A DNA stretch of 64,000 nt, taken from Polyangiaceae bacterium. Its GTDB lineage: Bacteria > Myxococcota_A > Polyangia > Polyangiales > Polyangiaceae. Both the position numbers and the translations under genes were made by a program. The stretch spans positions 618,501 to 682,500 of the forward strand of contig JADJXL010000001.1 of assembly GCA_016715885.1 (NCBI GenBank). Direction: 5' to 3'. Shown here in pieces: positions 26,796 through 38,267 of the stretch. The notes under the pieces are model-generated. The model was given only the letters and a program-made list of their open reading frames with translations, made no database searches and was not told the DNA's origin. The number at the start of each line of letters is the position of its first letter. Within the stretch, counting starts at the first letter, position 1.

Positions 26796-27443
26796 ATGAG
26801 GACGATGACGAAGAACTCGGGTGGCAACGTTTGGGCGTATTTCTGCTTGGTCGCGGTGGCCTTTGTGGGAGCGGGCGCGTGCGATCCGATCGTGGGCGAC
26901 CCGTTCGGCAGAGGCAATGCCGAGCTGAGGGCCAACGGTAGCTGCGCTGGCGGGGCGGGTGGCGCTGGCGGGACGGGTGGCGCTGGCGGCGCGAACCCAA
27001 GCGGTCCACCGATGATGAGCCCAGAAGAGGCACTCGCATGGTGCCAGTGGTACGTCCTGACGGCGTACCCGAACGCGGATGTCAATGGCGAACCTCCGTC
27101 CGCCCCCGTGATAGACGGCTACGCGGCAGGGTGGTACGGCGCCATGTACTGCTATGCGAGCCCGTGGCCTGCAGGCGCATGTCTGGTGCACCCCACGATC
27201 GATCATTGCGTGCAGAACATCCTCAATACGTGGTGCGAGGCGACCGTGGAAGAGCTGACCGGCTGTGTGCTCAATATGATCGAGGGCAACGCAGCGGGTA
27301 CAGGGTGTCCGACGGCGGGCGCCTGCGATGCGTTCCTTGCGGCGCCAGGCTGCGACGAGACGATCGTGCTGCCGATGCGTAAACCGTCGTATCAAGGCGA
27401 AGGGGGATCCAGCGAGCTTGGGTGCAGCTTGCGCGTCGAGTGA
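26796..27443 (+). CDS. Cys-rich secreted lipoprotein with Gly linker
   Basis: A 215-residue protein whose N-terminus carries a signal ending VGAGAC, followed by a short GGAGGAGGTGGAGG linker. The mature part has about ten Cys (YCYASPW, HCVQNILNTWC, GCPTAGACDAF, GCDE) and should be disulfide-stabilised outside the cell. No family is recognised. It is the third protein in this 10 kb with a lipobox plus Gly linker. Its start lies about 55 bp after the end of the 42-bp repeat array. Confidence 0.75.
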   Translation: MRTMTKNSGGNVWAYFCLVAVAFVGAGACDPIVGDPFGRGNAELRANGSCAGGAGGAGGTGGAGGANPSGPPMMSPEEALAWCQWYVLTAYPNADVNGEPPSAPVIDGYAAGWYGAMYCYASPWPAGACLVHPTIDHCVQNILNTWCEATVEELTGCVLNMIEGNAAGTGCPTAGACDAFLAAPGCDETIVLPMRKPSYQGEGGSSELGCSLRVE

Positions 27444-27624
27444 TCCTCCTCCGATGGCGCAGCCCTGCAAACCTCACAGCGACGTTGGCGCGGGAGACGC
27501 GCACGGCGAACGTGTCACGCAAACCTCGCGCGCCGCTGTGGTCGTTGGTGGTTGTCGTGTCGGTTTGGTACGGCGAGCTGGTCGAGCCGTGGAAGAACAA
27601 ACCGTTCGGTGTTGCGTGATTCGA

Positions 27625-28348
27625 TTACTTGCCGTCGCGCATCCAGGACGGCGTAAAGTCAGGCATGTCGGGGTTGTGGTACTCGACGCGATCCGTATAG
27701 AATGCCCGCCCAACCTTGTAGGGAATGTAGGCGCAATCGAGTAAATCCCCGAGCCCGGTCCAGCCGGGGGGAATCATCGAGTCATAGACGGCTTTCGCTC
27801 CTGAAAGGGCATCGAGCATCGATTCAATGAAGTCGGCACCGACTCCGTATCGTATTGAACCCCCATCCATCCATCGGATCGAATGAAAATGCGCACTTCC
27901 ACAATCCCGGCTGCGTTGAAAATGGCGAATAAAGCATCAGACTGATCTCGCGGATGCTGCCATTTCCACTTGGAATACCAAATCGACGCGTTGTCAACAC
28001 CGGAAGGGATTCACCCCTTGCTTCCAACGGGGGAGGCCTTGGCGTGTCATGGCGTGGCGTCTCAGCCGTCTCCGGCAATCCCAGATGGCTCATTCCCTGC
28101 CAATGCCCGGTCTTCGACCATTGGGATTCGAAGTACAAGCGGGCATAGGCCAAACTGTGAACAAACGCGTCAATCCAGTCCATCCCTCGACCTGCCACGT
28201 TTCGTGGCTTGATGGGTGGATCGAAATCGAAAACGCAGCGCCAATCGTCCGCCTCATGCTGCTCCGGCTCAAAGATCGTCAAGACGACCTCGGCGTCACC
28301 CCCGTCCTCTTGTCGGCGGTGCAAGGTTCGGGTCGTCAGGATCATCAT
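27625..28348 (-). pseudogene. Unknown gene frameshifted at a GATG triplet repeat
   Basis: Two overlapping frames make one product of about 240 residues. The upstream frame (stop at 27824) reads to CAFSFDPMDGWGFNTI. Dropping one GATG from the run GATGGATGGATGG at about 27865-27877 (minus strand) restores SFDPMDGGSIRYGVGADFIE and continues to a natural end at 27625 (FTPSWMRDGK). This looks like a 4-base slippage event. The family is not recognised; the restored protein is soluble, beta-rich and acidic. I chose the ATG at 28348 for the AAGGA site 9 bases upstream; 28396 and 28609 are alternatives. The product could be phase-switched, but three repeats are few for that. Confidence 0.6.
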
Positions 28349-28388
28349 CACCAATCGTCCTTCTTGGGTGGGTTGCTCTCGATCTTCT

Positions 28389-28748
28389 TCATGCATTCCG
28401 TATTTTATCAGAACAATCTTGTTGGCACCTGCCACGAGCCGCCGGGTTTTTGGGGTTGCTCTTTTTGCACCAATCAAAACAGTGCTCGTACATGCGGGCA
28501 CGTCGGCGAGCCTGTTGTCCTTGTCGCGATCCCCCGTAAACTCCGTGCGGGGCAAGTATCTGGGATACACAGATGACCGATCCGACGAAGCCGGGTGTGC
28601 TTCCGGCATAGTGAGGCGTCGGTTCCGAGCGTTCGTAGAAGAGGACTCGGTAGGTCAAATGGGCTTTCCGGATGGTCTGGCGCGGCGATCGGCGTGTCCA
28701 AAGCATCGTCGGCCTGCATCGAGCACACGTTCGGTGAGGTGAGAACAA
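28389..28748 (-). CDS. Possible small protein with Cys-rich tail
   Basis: A 119-codon frame in the same direction as the frameshifted gene, ending 41 bp before its chosen start. Only the C-terminal 35 residues look protein-like: MYEHCFDWCKKSNPKNPAAR followed by a CxxDC end, a spacing seen in short Cys-rich cargo tails. The N-terminal part has poor codon character and its start is uncertain. It could be the upstream partner of the following gene or a chance frame. Low confidence. Confidence 0.3.
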   Translation of the reverse strand: MFSPHRTCARCRPTMLWTRRSPRQTIRKAHLTYRVLFYERSEPTPHYAGSTPGFVGSVICVSQILAPHGVYGGSRQGQQARRRARMYEHCFDWCKKSNPKNPAARGRCQQDCSDKIRNA

Positions 28749-28983
28749 TCGTCGGAACGTTCGGAGAGAAGTTTTGGATGCCGACGAAGCATCGGGCGAA
28801 CGGTCGGGCGACGCGTTTCAGTGGTCGAACGTGTTGTCGGGGCGGTTCGAGGATCGATTCGATGGGGTAGGTGGCATAGCTTGGAAGATTCGCGGGCGGA
28901 TCTCATGCCATTCACGCTGAAACGAGTCCGCTCCTTCGCAAAACCTCGGCGCAAGAAGAAGACGTAGGCGTAGGCAATTTCAT

Positions 28984-30411
28984 TCATTCGCGATTGGCCA
29001 CACGTCGAGCAACGCCAACCCGCGTGACGAAGTATTCGGCTCGACCTTTCGAGTCGAGCACAAACGTCCCCGTCAAGCCCCGCGGCAGCGGATCATCCCC
29101 CACAGCGCGAACGATCAAATGGTCATTCTTCGCGACAATCACGAACTTGCCGAGCGCCCCTGCCGTGTCTTCCCACAAGCCGGCATATCCACCGAACGTG
29201 CCGGGAGACGGACGTTCGCGTAGTGGCTTTTCAGGGCGAACACCCAAGAAAGAACTCATTGCAGCATCGGCCACCGCGGTGGGGATTGGCGCAGCCGCGT
29301 TCACGAATGCAATGACCGCAAAACCGCGCTCGGGGACCAGTCGAACGAGCGTCGCAAAGCCCGCCGCGAAACCTCCATGCTCGAGCACGCGCATACCCGC
29401 ACGCTCGAATTCGACGATGCCAAAGCCATACGTGCGCCGTGGCGGTTCATCAATCAATACTCGACCTCGAAGCATCGCATCGACGGAAGTTTTTGTTAAT
29501 AGCTTGCCCCCACCCCCAAGGAGCACCTCGGCGAAGTGCGCGAAGTCGACCGCGCTGGCGACGACGCCCCCTGCAGCCTGAGATGCCTCGCAATCGGCAG
29601 GCGCTTCCCAGATCACTCGGCCTGCGACATGCCCCGCGGCCACATCGCCATCGCGCTCGTTCACGACGTAGCTGGCGGTCGTCATGCCCGCAGGGATGAA
29701 TATGCGACGCCCAATGACGTCGCGAAAATCCTCGTGCTCGACGCGCTCGATGGCCGTTGCCAAAAGCGTGTAGCCAAAGTTCGAATAATTGTGGAACTTG
29801 CCCGGAGGTCCCCAGAATGGCCACGACGCCCAATTGCGGACGCTTTTGTCGAGCGGTTCGGTAGGGTCCAGACACGCAAGGTCCGGGATGGCCGCCGTGT
29901 GCGTCATGAGCGAGGCAATGGTCACGGCCCCGATGTCCGCTTCGGAACGCGGGGGAGCCGAAAAGTCAGGCACGATCGCCCGAAGAGGACCATCGAGCTC
30001 GAAGCGCCCGCTCTCCGCAAGCGAGAGGACCGTCGCCGCAACGACCATTTTGCTCACGGAGGCCACTCGGAAGCGTGTCGTAGCCGTCACCGGTGCATTC
30101 TGATCCACGCGACGCACCCCCACACCAGCCGAGAAGCGAAGTTTTCCGTCGAGCACGACGGCGATCGCTCCACCAGGGACCCCGCGTGCTCGAAGTCGAT
30201 CGTGCCAGCGTGATGTGAGGATGCGGAAGCGCTGCTCGTCGTTCTGCGCATCGAGCGGCCCGTAGGTAGGTTCGTCGGGTGGGGTATGAAGTGCCGAGAA
30301 CGTATGTCCGGTGATTGGACGCAGCTCGAGCTCGCGTGGCGCGCAACCGGTCAGGAATGCGGCCATGACGGTGCAGAGCAAGAAGAACAAAGCGCGGCGG
30401 ATGTTATTCAC
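28984..30411 (-). CDS. Beta-lactamase-fold serine hydrolase, lipoprotein
   Basis: A 475-residue class-C beta-lactamase/DD-peptidase-like (S12) enzyme. It has a signal peptide with lipobox FLTGC, the nucleophile motif SVSK (SxxK), YSN (YxN), and HGG in place of KTG near the C-terminal part of the domain. This HGG variant is typical of esterase- or peptidase-type members rather than true beta-lactamases, so the substrate is open. A C-terminal beta domain of about 90 residues follows. The GTG at 30411 has GGAAG upstream and overlaps the stop of the acetyltransferase (GTGA, 30408-30411), so the two are translationally coupled. An ATG-only reading would start in unrelated sequence. Confidence 0.85.
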   Translation of the reverse strand: MNNIRRALFFLLCTVMAAFLTGCAPRELELRPITGHTFSALHTPPDEPTYGPLDAQNDEQRFRILTSRWHDRLRARGVPGGAIAVVLDGKLRFSAGVGVRRVDQNAPVTATTRFRVASVSKMVVAATVLSLAESGRFELDGPLRAIVPDFSAPPRSEADIGAVTIASLMTHTAAIPDLACLDPTEPLDKSVRNWASWPFWGPPGKFHNYSNFGYTLLATAIERVEHEDFRDVIGRRIFIPAGMTTASYVVNERDGDVAAGHVAGRVIWEAPADCEASQAAGGVVASAVDFAHFAEVLLGGGGKLLTKTSVDAMLRGRVLIDEPPRRTYGFGIVEFERAGMRVLEHGGFAAGFATLVRLVPERGFAVIAFVNAAAPIPTAVADAAMSSFLGVRPEKPLRERPSPGTFGGYAGLWEDTAGALGKFVIVAKNDHLIVRAVGDDPLPRGLTGTFVLDSKGRAEYFVTRVGVARRVANRE

Positions 30412-30941
30412 GGGCTTCCGGTGGCCGATGATTGGCCCGCTCGATCCCGCGTCATTTCCACCATCGTCCGACGAAATCCGATCGATTCGAAGAATCGGTG
30501 CGCGCCCTCGTTTTTCCACGCACTGGTCAATACGATCTGCGGCGCCCCGTGCGCTTCGAGCCATTGCAAGGTTTCCTCGACGAGCCGCTTGCCAATGCCT
30601 GATCGCCGCATCGAAAGCTCCACGAACACTTCGTGCAGGCGCCCGCATTCGTCACGAAGCTCCATCCAATCGCGAGGTTCGAGGCGTCCCCATGCATATC
30701 CTACGATGCTTTTGTCGTCGTCGATGACGCGCTCTGCAACGAAAACGATCGATTCTTTGCGCTCGATTTCCTTGCCGAGAAACCATTGGTATCCGTCTTC
30801 GATGGGCTCGACGAGGAAAAACCGTGCAGGATCCAGCGCATGATGGAGCCTCACGAGCTGCGCGGCGAGGCGGGCGACTTGCGGCAAGTCTCCCTTCGAC
30901 GCAGGGCGGACGCAAATGGGCTCGTTGTCGAGATTTTGCAT
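30408..30941 (-). CDS. GNAT-family N-acetyltransferase
   Basis: A 177-residue GNAT acetyltransferase, cytoplasmic. The acetyl-CoA site is visible as RRSGIGKRLVEETLQWLEAHG (motif A, Q/RxxGxG/A type), preceded by the strand LHEVFVEL and followed by the motif B region TSAWKNEGAHRFFESIGF. The start at 30941 (MQNLDNEPICVRPA) fits the family N-terminus; the open frame further upstream has no such match. The substrate cannot be told. It forms a two-gene unit with the serine hydrolase through a GTGA overlap. Confidence 0.88.
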   Translation of the reverse strand: MQNLDNEPICVRPASKGDLPQVARLAAQLVRLHHALDPARFFLVEPIEDGYQWFLGKEIERKESIVFVAERVIDDDKSIVGYAWGRLEPRDWMELRDECGRLHEVFVELSMRRSGIGKRLVEETLQWLEAHGAPQIVLTSAWKNEGAHRFFESIGFRRTMVEMTRDRAGQSSATGSP

Positions 30942-31018
30942 TGTGGGGGACTCGTAGCACACTTTTGCGTGCCGCGAGAAGAATGCGTAGGCGCGCGCGT
31001 GAGGGCAGGGGAGGGGCT

Positions 31019-34612
<3,594 letters not shown>

Positions 34613-34715
34613 CGCTTCACGATTCCTCATGGTTGGCTGTAGACGAGGCTAGTGTGTGGCGCCTGTACACGAGGCTTCTGTAAATGTAAACAGGCAACGA
34701 GCACGGGGAGGGAGA

Positions 34716-36443
34716 TCAGCGACGCATGAAGATACGGACTGTTCCGAAGCGAGCTTTTTCTTCATAACGTTCGCTGAACCATGCATGGCTATCCGGGCAA
34801 TACCAGGCAAAATCCTCGAGCGCATCGACGAAGCTCAACAAGGGAGCTTTATCCATGAATACGAATGCAGCAGGTGGCACCTTTTCGAGTCGCTCCAATA
34901 AATCACGCTCATGCGCATTGCGGATGTCGAGGATCTTTTGCTTTTGGGCTTCGTTCGGACGAGCGCCTTCGCCTCCTGCGAGCGGCGCGCCTGGGCTCAG
35001 GTCGTACGCATAAATGTACGGGGTCGCGGACAGTCGCTTTGCGAGAAAAAGCAGATATGGATCCATTCCATAGGTCTGCACGCGATCATCGGGCGTCGTA
35101 TGTTCCTCGATCCACTGCGCCGCGCGCCGCAGATCCCAGGGGAAGAAATCCCATTCCGGAAATGCCGCAAAGTATTCTTGCGTCTCGCGCGTTTTTGCCT
35201 GCGCCACGTGATTCGGCAGCCACAATCGGTGTCGGTGTGGCGATGTGTAGAGCTCGTGCGCTGCCACGACCGACGTGAATATGGCGAGCGCAAAAGGCAG
35301 CATACGCGCCAGGGGTCGCCTCGCCAGCGTGGCTCGAGCCCATTCCACGGCGCAAACGAGGAGCAAGAGCAATTGCAATCGAACCGCCGCCGACAAGGGA
35401 TGATAATGGTATTCGAACCCTTTTCGCTGCGCAATGATGTTGGCTATCCCCGCGAGCGGCAGGAGCGCAATGGCAAGCGCTCGACGAGGAAGCTTGCCGG
35501 CAAAAATGAGCACCGAGAGCACGATCGCACCGGCGAGGCCAAAGAATACTTCGCCGCTGCCGCTTTGGAACTTCGGAAAGACGAGATCCTTCACGGACCT
35601 CGGCCAAATGAACCGATACATGGCCGGTACGTCCTGAAACGTGACCCGCAAATAAGCCCCGACGTCGCCATGAATGAGCATGAAACCAAGCGGTATCATG
35701 GCCCCGGCAGCAGTTCCCGCCAAAAACCAGAGCACCCTCGTGCGGACGCCAATGGCCATTTCTTTGTCCAAAAGCAGCGCTGCCATTTGGAGAAATGTAA
35801 AGGCGGCATAGGTGGGTTTGCCGAGCCAGGGCATGGCTCCAAGCGCGCCCGCGACGAAGAGCAGATTCCGGTGACGCAGCATCGCGCGCTTTTCGGAATC
35901 GCCTTCGAATCGAGCTTGCGCCGAGAATTGCAGGGCGACCGACGAGAGCATGAACCAATCGAAGAAGCTTTCGCGTTGCGCCGAATGCCAATAAACGTAC
36001 GACAAATACTGAGCACCGAGCACCACGAGACCGACGAGCCCGAAGGCTGCTCGTTCCCACAGCGATGGGCGCTTTGGGTGATTCCAAAGACCGGGAAGAC
36101 ACGCACCGACGAAGGCGAATACGGCGCCGTTCACCAGCAAATCGAGCACTCGAAAGCGGTGCTCGTCGGTGCCCCCGAGGAGCATGAATACGAGGTGCAC
36201 CATGGCCGTGAGCGGGCCATTGACGTCGCGCACGTCGTGATACAGCGTTTCACCGCGAAGAATGGCCCACGCTACATAATGAAAAATACCTTGATCACGG
36301 CCGAATGGCGACAGCGCGGCAACGTGCACGGCTTGCAAGAACCACGGCACGCAAGGGAGGACGATAAGTAGAGGAAGGAATCGGAGGAGGCGGTGCAGCC
36401 ACGAGGGGGCCGCCTTCGACGAGGTTTCGATTGCAGGGGTCAT
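34716..36443 (-). CDS. Polytopic membrane protein, GT-C-type glycosyltransferase-like
   Basis: A 575-residue inner-membrane protein with about ten to twelve hydrophobic helices and a soluble C-terminal domain (about 455-575). The first extracytoplasmic loop has the acidic pair FGRDQGIFHY...VRDVNGPL, as in GT-C (ArnT/PMT-like) lipid-linked sugar transferases, and the C-terminal part contains the DDRVQTYGMDPYL region often seen in such proteins. Donor and acceptor are unknown. I chose the ATG at 36443 because the frame upstream of it lies within the methyltransferase gene. The 11-bp gap to that gene indicates an operon. Confidence 0.75.
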   Translation of the reverse strand: MTPAIETSSKAAPSWLHRLLRFLPLLIVLPCVPWFLQAVHVAALSPFGRDQGIFHYVAWAILRGETLYHDVRDVNGPLTAMVHLVFMLLGGTDEHRFRVLDLLVNGAVFAFVGACLPGLWNHPKRPSLWERAAFGLVGLVVLGAQYLSYVYWHSAQRESFFDWFMLSSVALQFSAQARFEGDSEKRAMLRHRNLLFVAGALGAMPWLGKPTYAAFTFLQMAALLLDKEMAIGVRTRVLWFLAGTAAGAMIPLGFMLIHGDVGAYLRVTFQDVPAMYRFIWPRSVKDLVFPKFQSGSGEVFFGLAGAIVLSVLIFAGKLPRRALAIALLPLAGIANIIAQRKGFEYHYHPLSAAVRLQLLLLLVCAVEWARATLARRPLARMLPFALAIFTSVVAAHELYTSPHRHRLWLPNHVAQAKTRETQEYFAAFPEWDFFPWDLRRAAQWIEEHTTPDDRVQTYGMDPYLLFLAKRLSATPYIYAYDLSPGAPLAGGEGARPNEAQKQKILDIRNAHERDLLERLEKVPPAAFVFMDKAPLLSFVDALEDFAWYCPDSHAWFSERYEEKARFGTVRIFMRR

Positions 36444-36454
36444 TGGACGTCGAA

Positions 36455-37162
36455 TCAGGGTTCTCGAGGACGCGCGACGAAAACGACGTGGGGATAGGGC
36501 AGAATGTCGGGGACGCGGACGACACGCACGGACAAATCGAGCGAGCGCAGCTCTTCCACCCATTCCCGATGATGCCGATATGCAAGGGGCGCCCATGGGC
36601 CGACCATCACGCGATCGAGCACTTCGGTGAACCGAAGTTGGAAGGGCGAGTCGGTGGTGACGTCTTTGATGATGAGCACGCCGCGCGGCGATAAGAGCCC
36701 TCGAAGCTGCTCGAGCAATTTGCGCTGCTCGGCCGGGTGGACGTGGTGCAAGACGTCGAGCATGAAGATGCCATCGAATGGGCCTGTTGGGTTGGCGGTT
36801 TCGACGGTACCGACGAGGTATTCGTTGTTGACGAGTCCGAGCTTTTCTTTGACGTTGTGTGCGATGCGCACTCGCTTTTCCGAAAGATCCACGCCGACGA
36901 TGGATCGATTGGGGGACACGAGCGAGAAGTAGGCGCTGAAGAGGCCGAAGCCGCAGCCGACGTCGAGAATGCGGCCCGATTCGGGCAGTAGCAGGTTGAG
37001 GATGGCGAGCAGCTTTTGGCGCAGGATGGTAAACCGCACCATGGCGTAGGCCCGTTCGATGGGTGGCAGGGCCATGGCGATGCGCGTAACGGCGCTGCGC
37101 GATTCATGCTCTTCGACGACGATCGGGGGAGCGTCGGTGGGCCGGTTGTCGGGTGCTTTCAT
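36455..37162 (-). CDS. Class I SAM-dependent methyltransferase
   Basis: A 235-residue cytoplasmic methyltransferase. Motif I is ILDVGCGFGLFS (about 65-76), the acidic residue after strand 2 is GVDLSEKRV, and motif IV is FDGIFMLDVLHH, with post motifs following. The type-11 Rossmann layout with the DVLHH signature is common in enzymes acting on small molecules, lipids or sugars. Being 11 bp upstream of the glycosyltransferase-like membrane protein suggests a shared envelope glycolipid or polyprenol pathway (inference). Confidence 0.85.
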   Translation of the reverse strand: MKAPDNRPTDAPPIVVEEHESRSAVTRIAMALPPIERAYAMVRFTILRQKLLAILNLLLPESGRILDVGCGFGLFSAYFSLVSPNRSIVGVDLSEKRVRIAHNVKEKLGLVNNEYLVGTVETANPTGPFDGIFMLDVLHHVHPAEQRKLLEQLRGLLSPRGVLIIKDVTTDSPFQLRFTEVLDRVMVGPWAPLAYRHHREWVEELRSLDLSVRVVRVPDILPYPHVVFVARPREP

Positions 37163-37225
37163 CGTACGTTTTACCTGGACCCGCCCGCTCTACCACCTCC
37201 TCGTGAAGAGATCTACCGCATCTGC

Positions 37226-38188
37226 CTAACCGAATCGATGGAGCACGTGCTCTCTGGCTGCTTGGTAGTCCGCGATGTCGCGTGTCACAGCCTCCACGAA
37301 TGCTTTGCCAAACCATTTTACGCGCGCATCGTGGTCGCGAATTTCGAAGTCCGCCGGGAGCGCGAATGGCTGGAACGAGACTTTCCGGACGCCGCGCTGC
37401 ACGATGACCACGGGTGCGGGCACTTGGCGCATGCGGCCCAATTTTTCGAGCAAACCCGGGCGTCGCTGCGTATCGCGGCCCAGGTGATATGAAAAAATAC
37501 TTTGTTCCCGAGCAAATTGCGTGAGCGTGAGCTGCGCGAGCGCTCGAAACCGTTTTTCTGGGTCCGCTTCACCGAGCCCCGCGACGAGAGATCGGCACAC
37601 GGTGCGGCATTCTTCGTCGAAAATGACCGGCAAAGGCCCCGAAAGCAAGGTTTCGGCGAGCTCCTCTTGGCCTCGTTGGCGAATCGTATGGCAACGCAGG
37701 GCGTAGAGGACGGTGGGAATCGAGTCTGCGAAGATGGCTCGATTGGTGCGCAACAAAGTATCGTCGAGATTGCTCGCAAGCTCGTCGAAAGCGGAGATTC
37801 CTACGCGACGTGCCGCTTCGCCGACCAGCCCGTACACGCGCGACTTCGTCATGGCATCGAGCACTTGGCAAAGGCCCAGAATGGCCACGACTGGCCAGGG
37901 ATACTCGAATTGCAACATTTGCCCAAGTCGGAGGTATCCGCGGATTCTTTTGCGCAAGCTTTTGTTGTGGCGGCGCAAGAATTGATGAGCTTCTGCGAGC
38001 GCAGCGGCTTGCTCTTGCTCGAAGGCCGTGCGCAACCTTTCTGGCACCGAGGCCGAAAGCGCTGCCTCGTAGACCATTGCGGCCTCACGTAATTGCGCTC
38101 CGGAGAGCAGCGCCAGGTCTTCGCCCATGAGCTGGAAGGAACGAGCGGTGGCGTCGCCGAGGCATTTTCGTAAAGGATGAACGAGCAT
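37226..38188 (-). CDS. Unknown 320-aa protein next to the sheath fusion
   Basis: A mostly helical soluble protein, Leu/Ala/Arg-rich, without signal peptide or recognised domain. Helical regions are dense between about residues 25 and 250. The C-terminus has a PAPVVIVQRGVRKVSFQPF strand region and a closing helix. It lies 79 bp downstream of the TssB-TssC fusion gene in the same direction, so it may belong to the T6SS or to a contractile apparatus; that is position-based only. GAGG precedes the ATG at 38188 by about 10 bases. Confidence 0.65.
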   Translation of the reverse strand: MLVHPLRKCLGDATARSFQLMGEDLALLSGAQLREAAMVYEAALSASVPERLRTAFEQEQAAALAEAHQFLRRHNKSLRKRIRGYLRLGQMLQFEYPWPVVAILGLCQVLDAMTKSRVYGLVGEAARRVGISAFDELASNLDDTLLRTNRAIFADSIPTVLYALRCHTIRQRGQEELAETLLSGPLPVIFDEECRTVCRSLVAGLGEADPEKRFRALAQLTLTQFAREQSIFSYHLGRDTQRRPGLLEKLGRMRQVPAPVVIVQRGVRKVSFQPFALPADFEIRDHDARVKWFGKAFVEAVTRDIADYQAAREHVLHRFG

Positions 38189-38267
38189 ATAGGGAAAACC
38201 TCAGGCTTCGGATTTGGGCGTATCGAGGTTTTTGAACGAGGCAGGCAGGTATTTCCAGCGGATACGT

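Noticed and set aside
26374..26799. Repeat-encoded open frame of 141 codons on the plus strand, and overlapping frames on the minus strand
   Set aside because: Openness follows from a 14-codon tandem repeat; no start context, no protein character in any frame.
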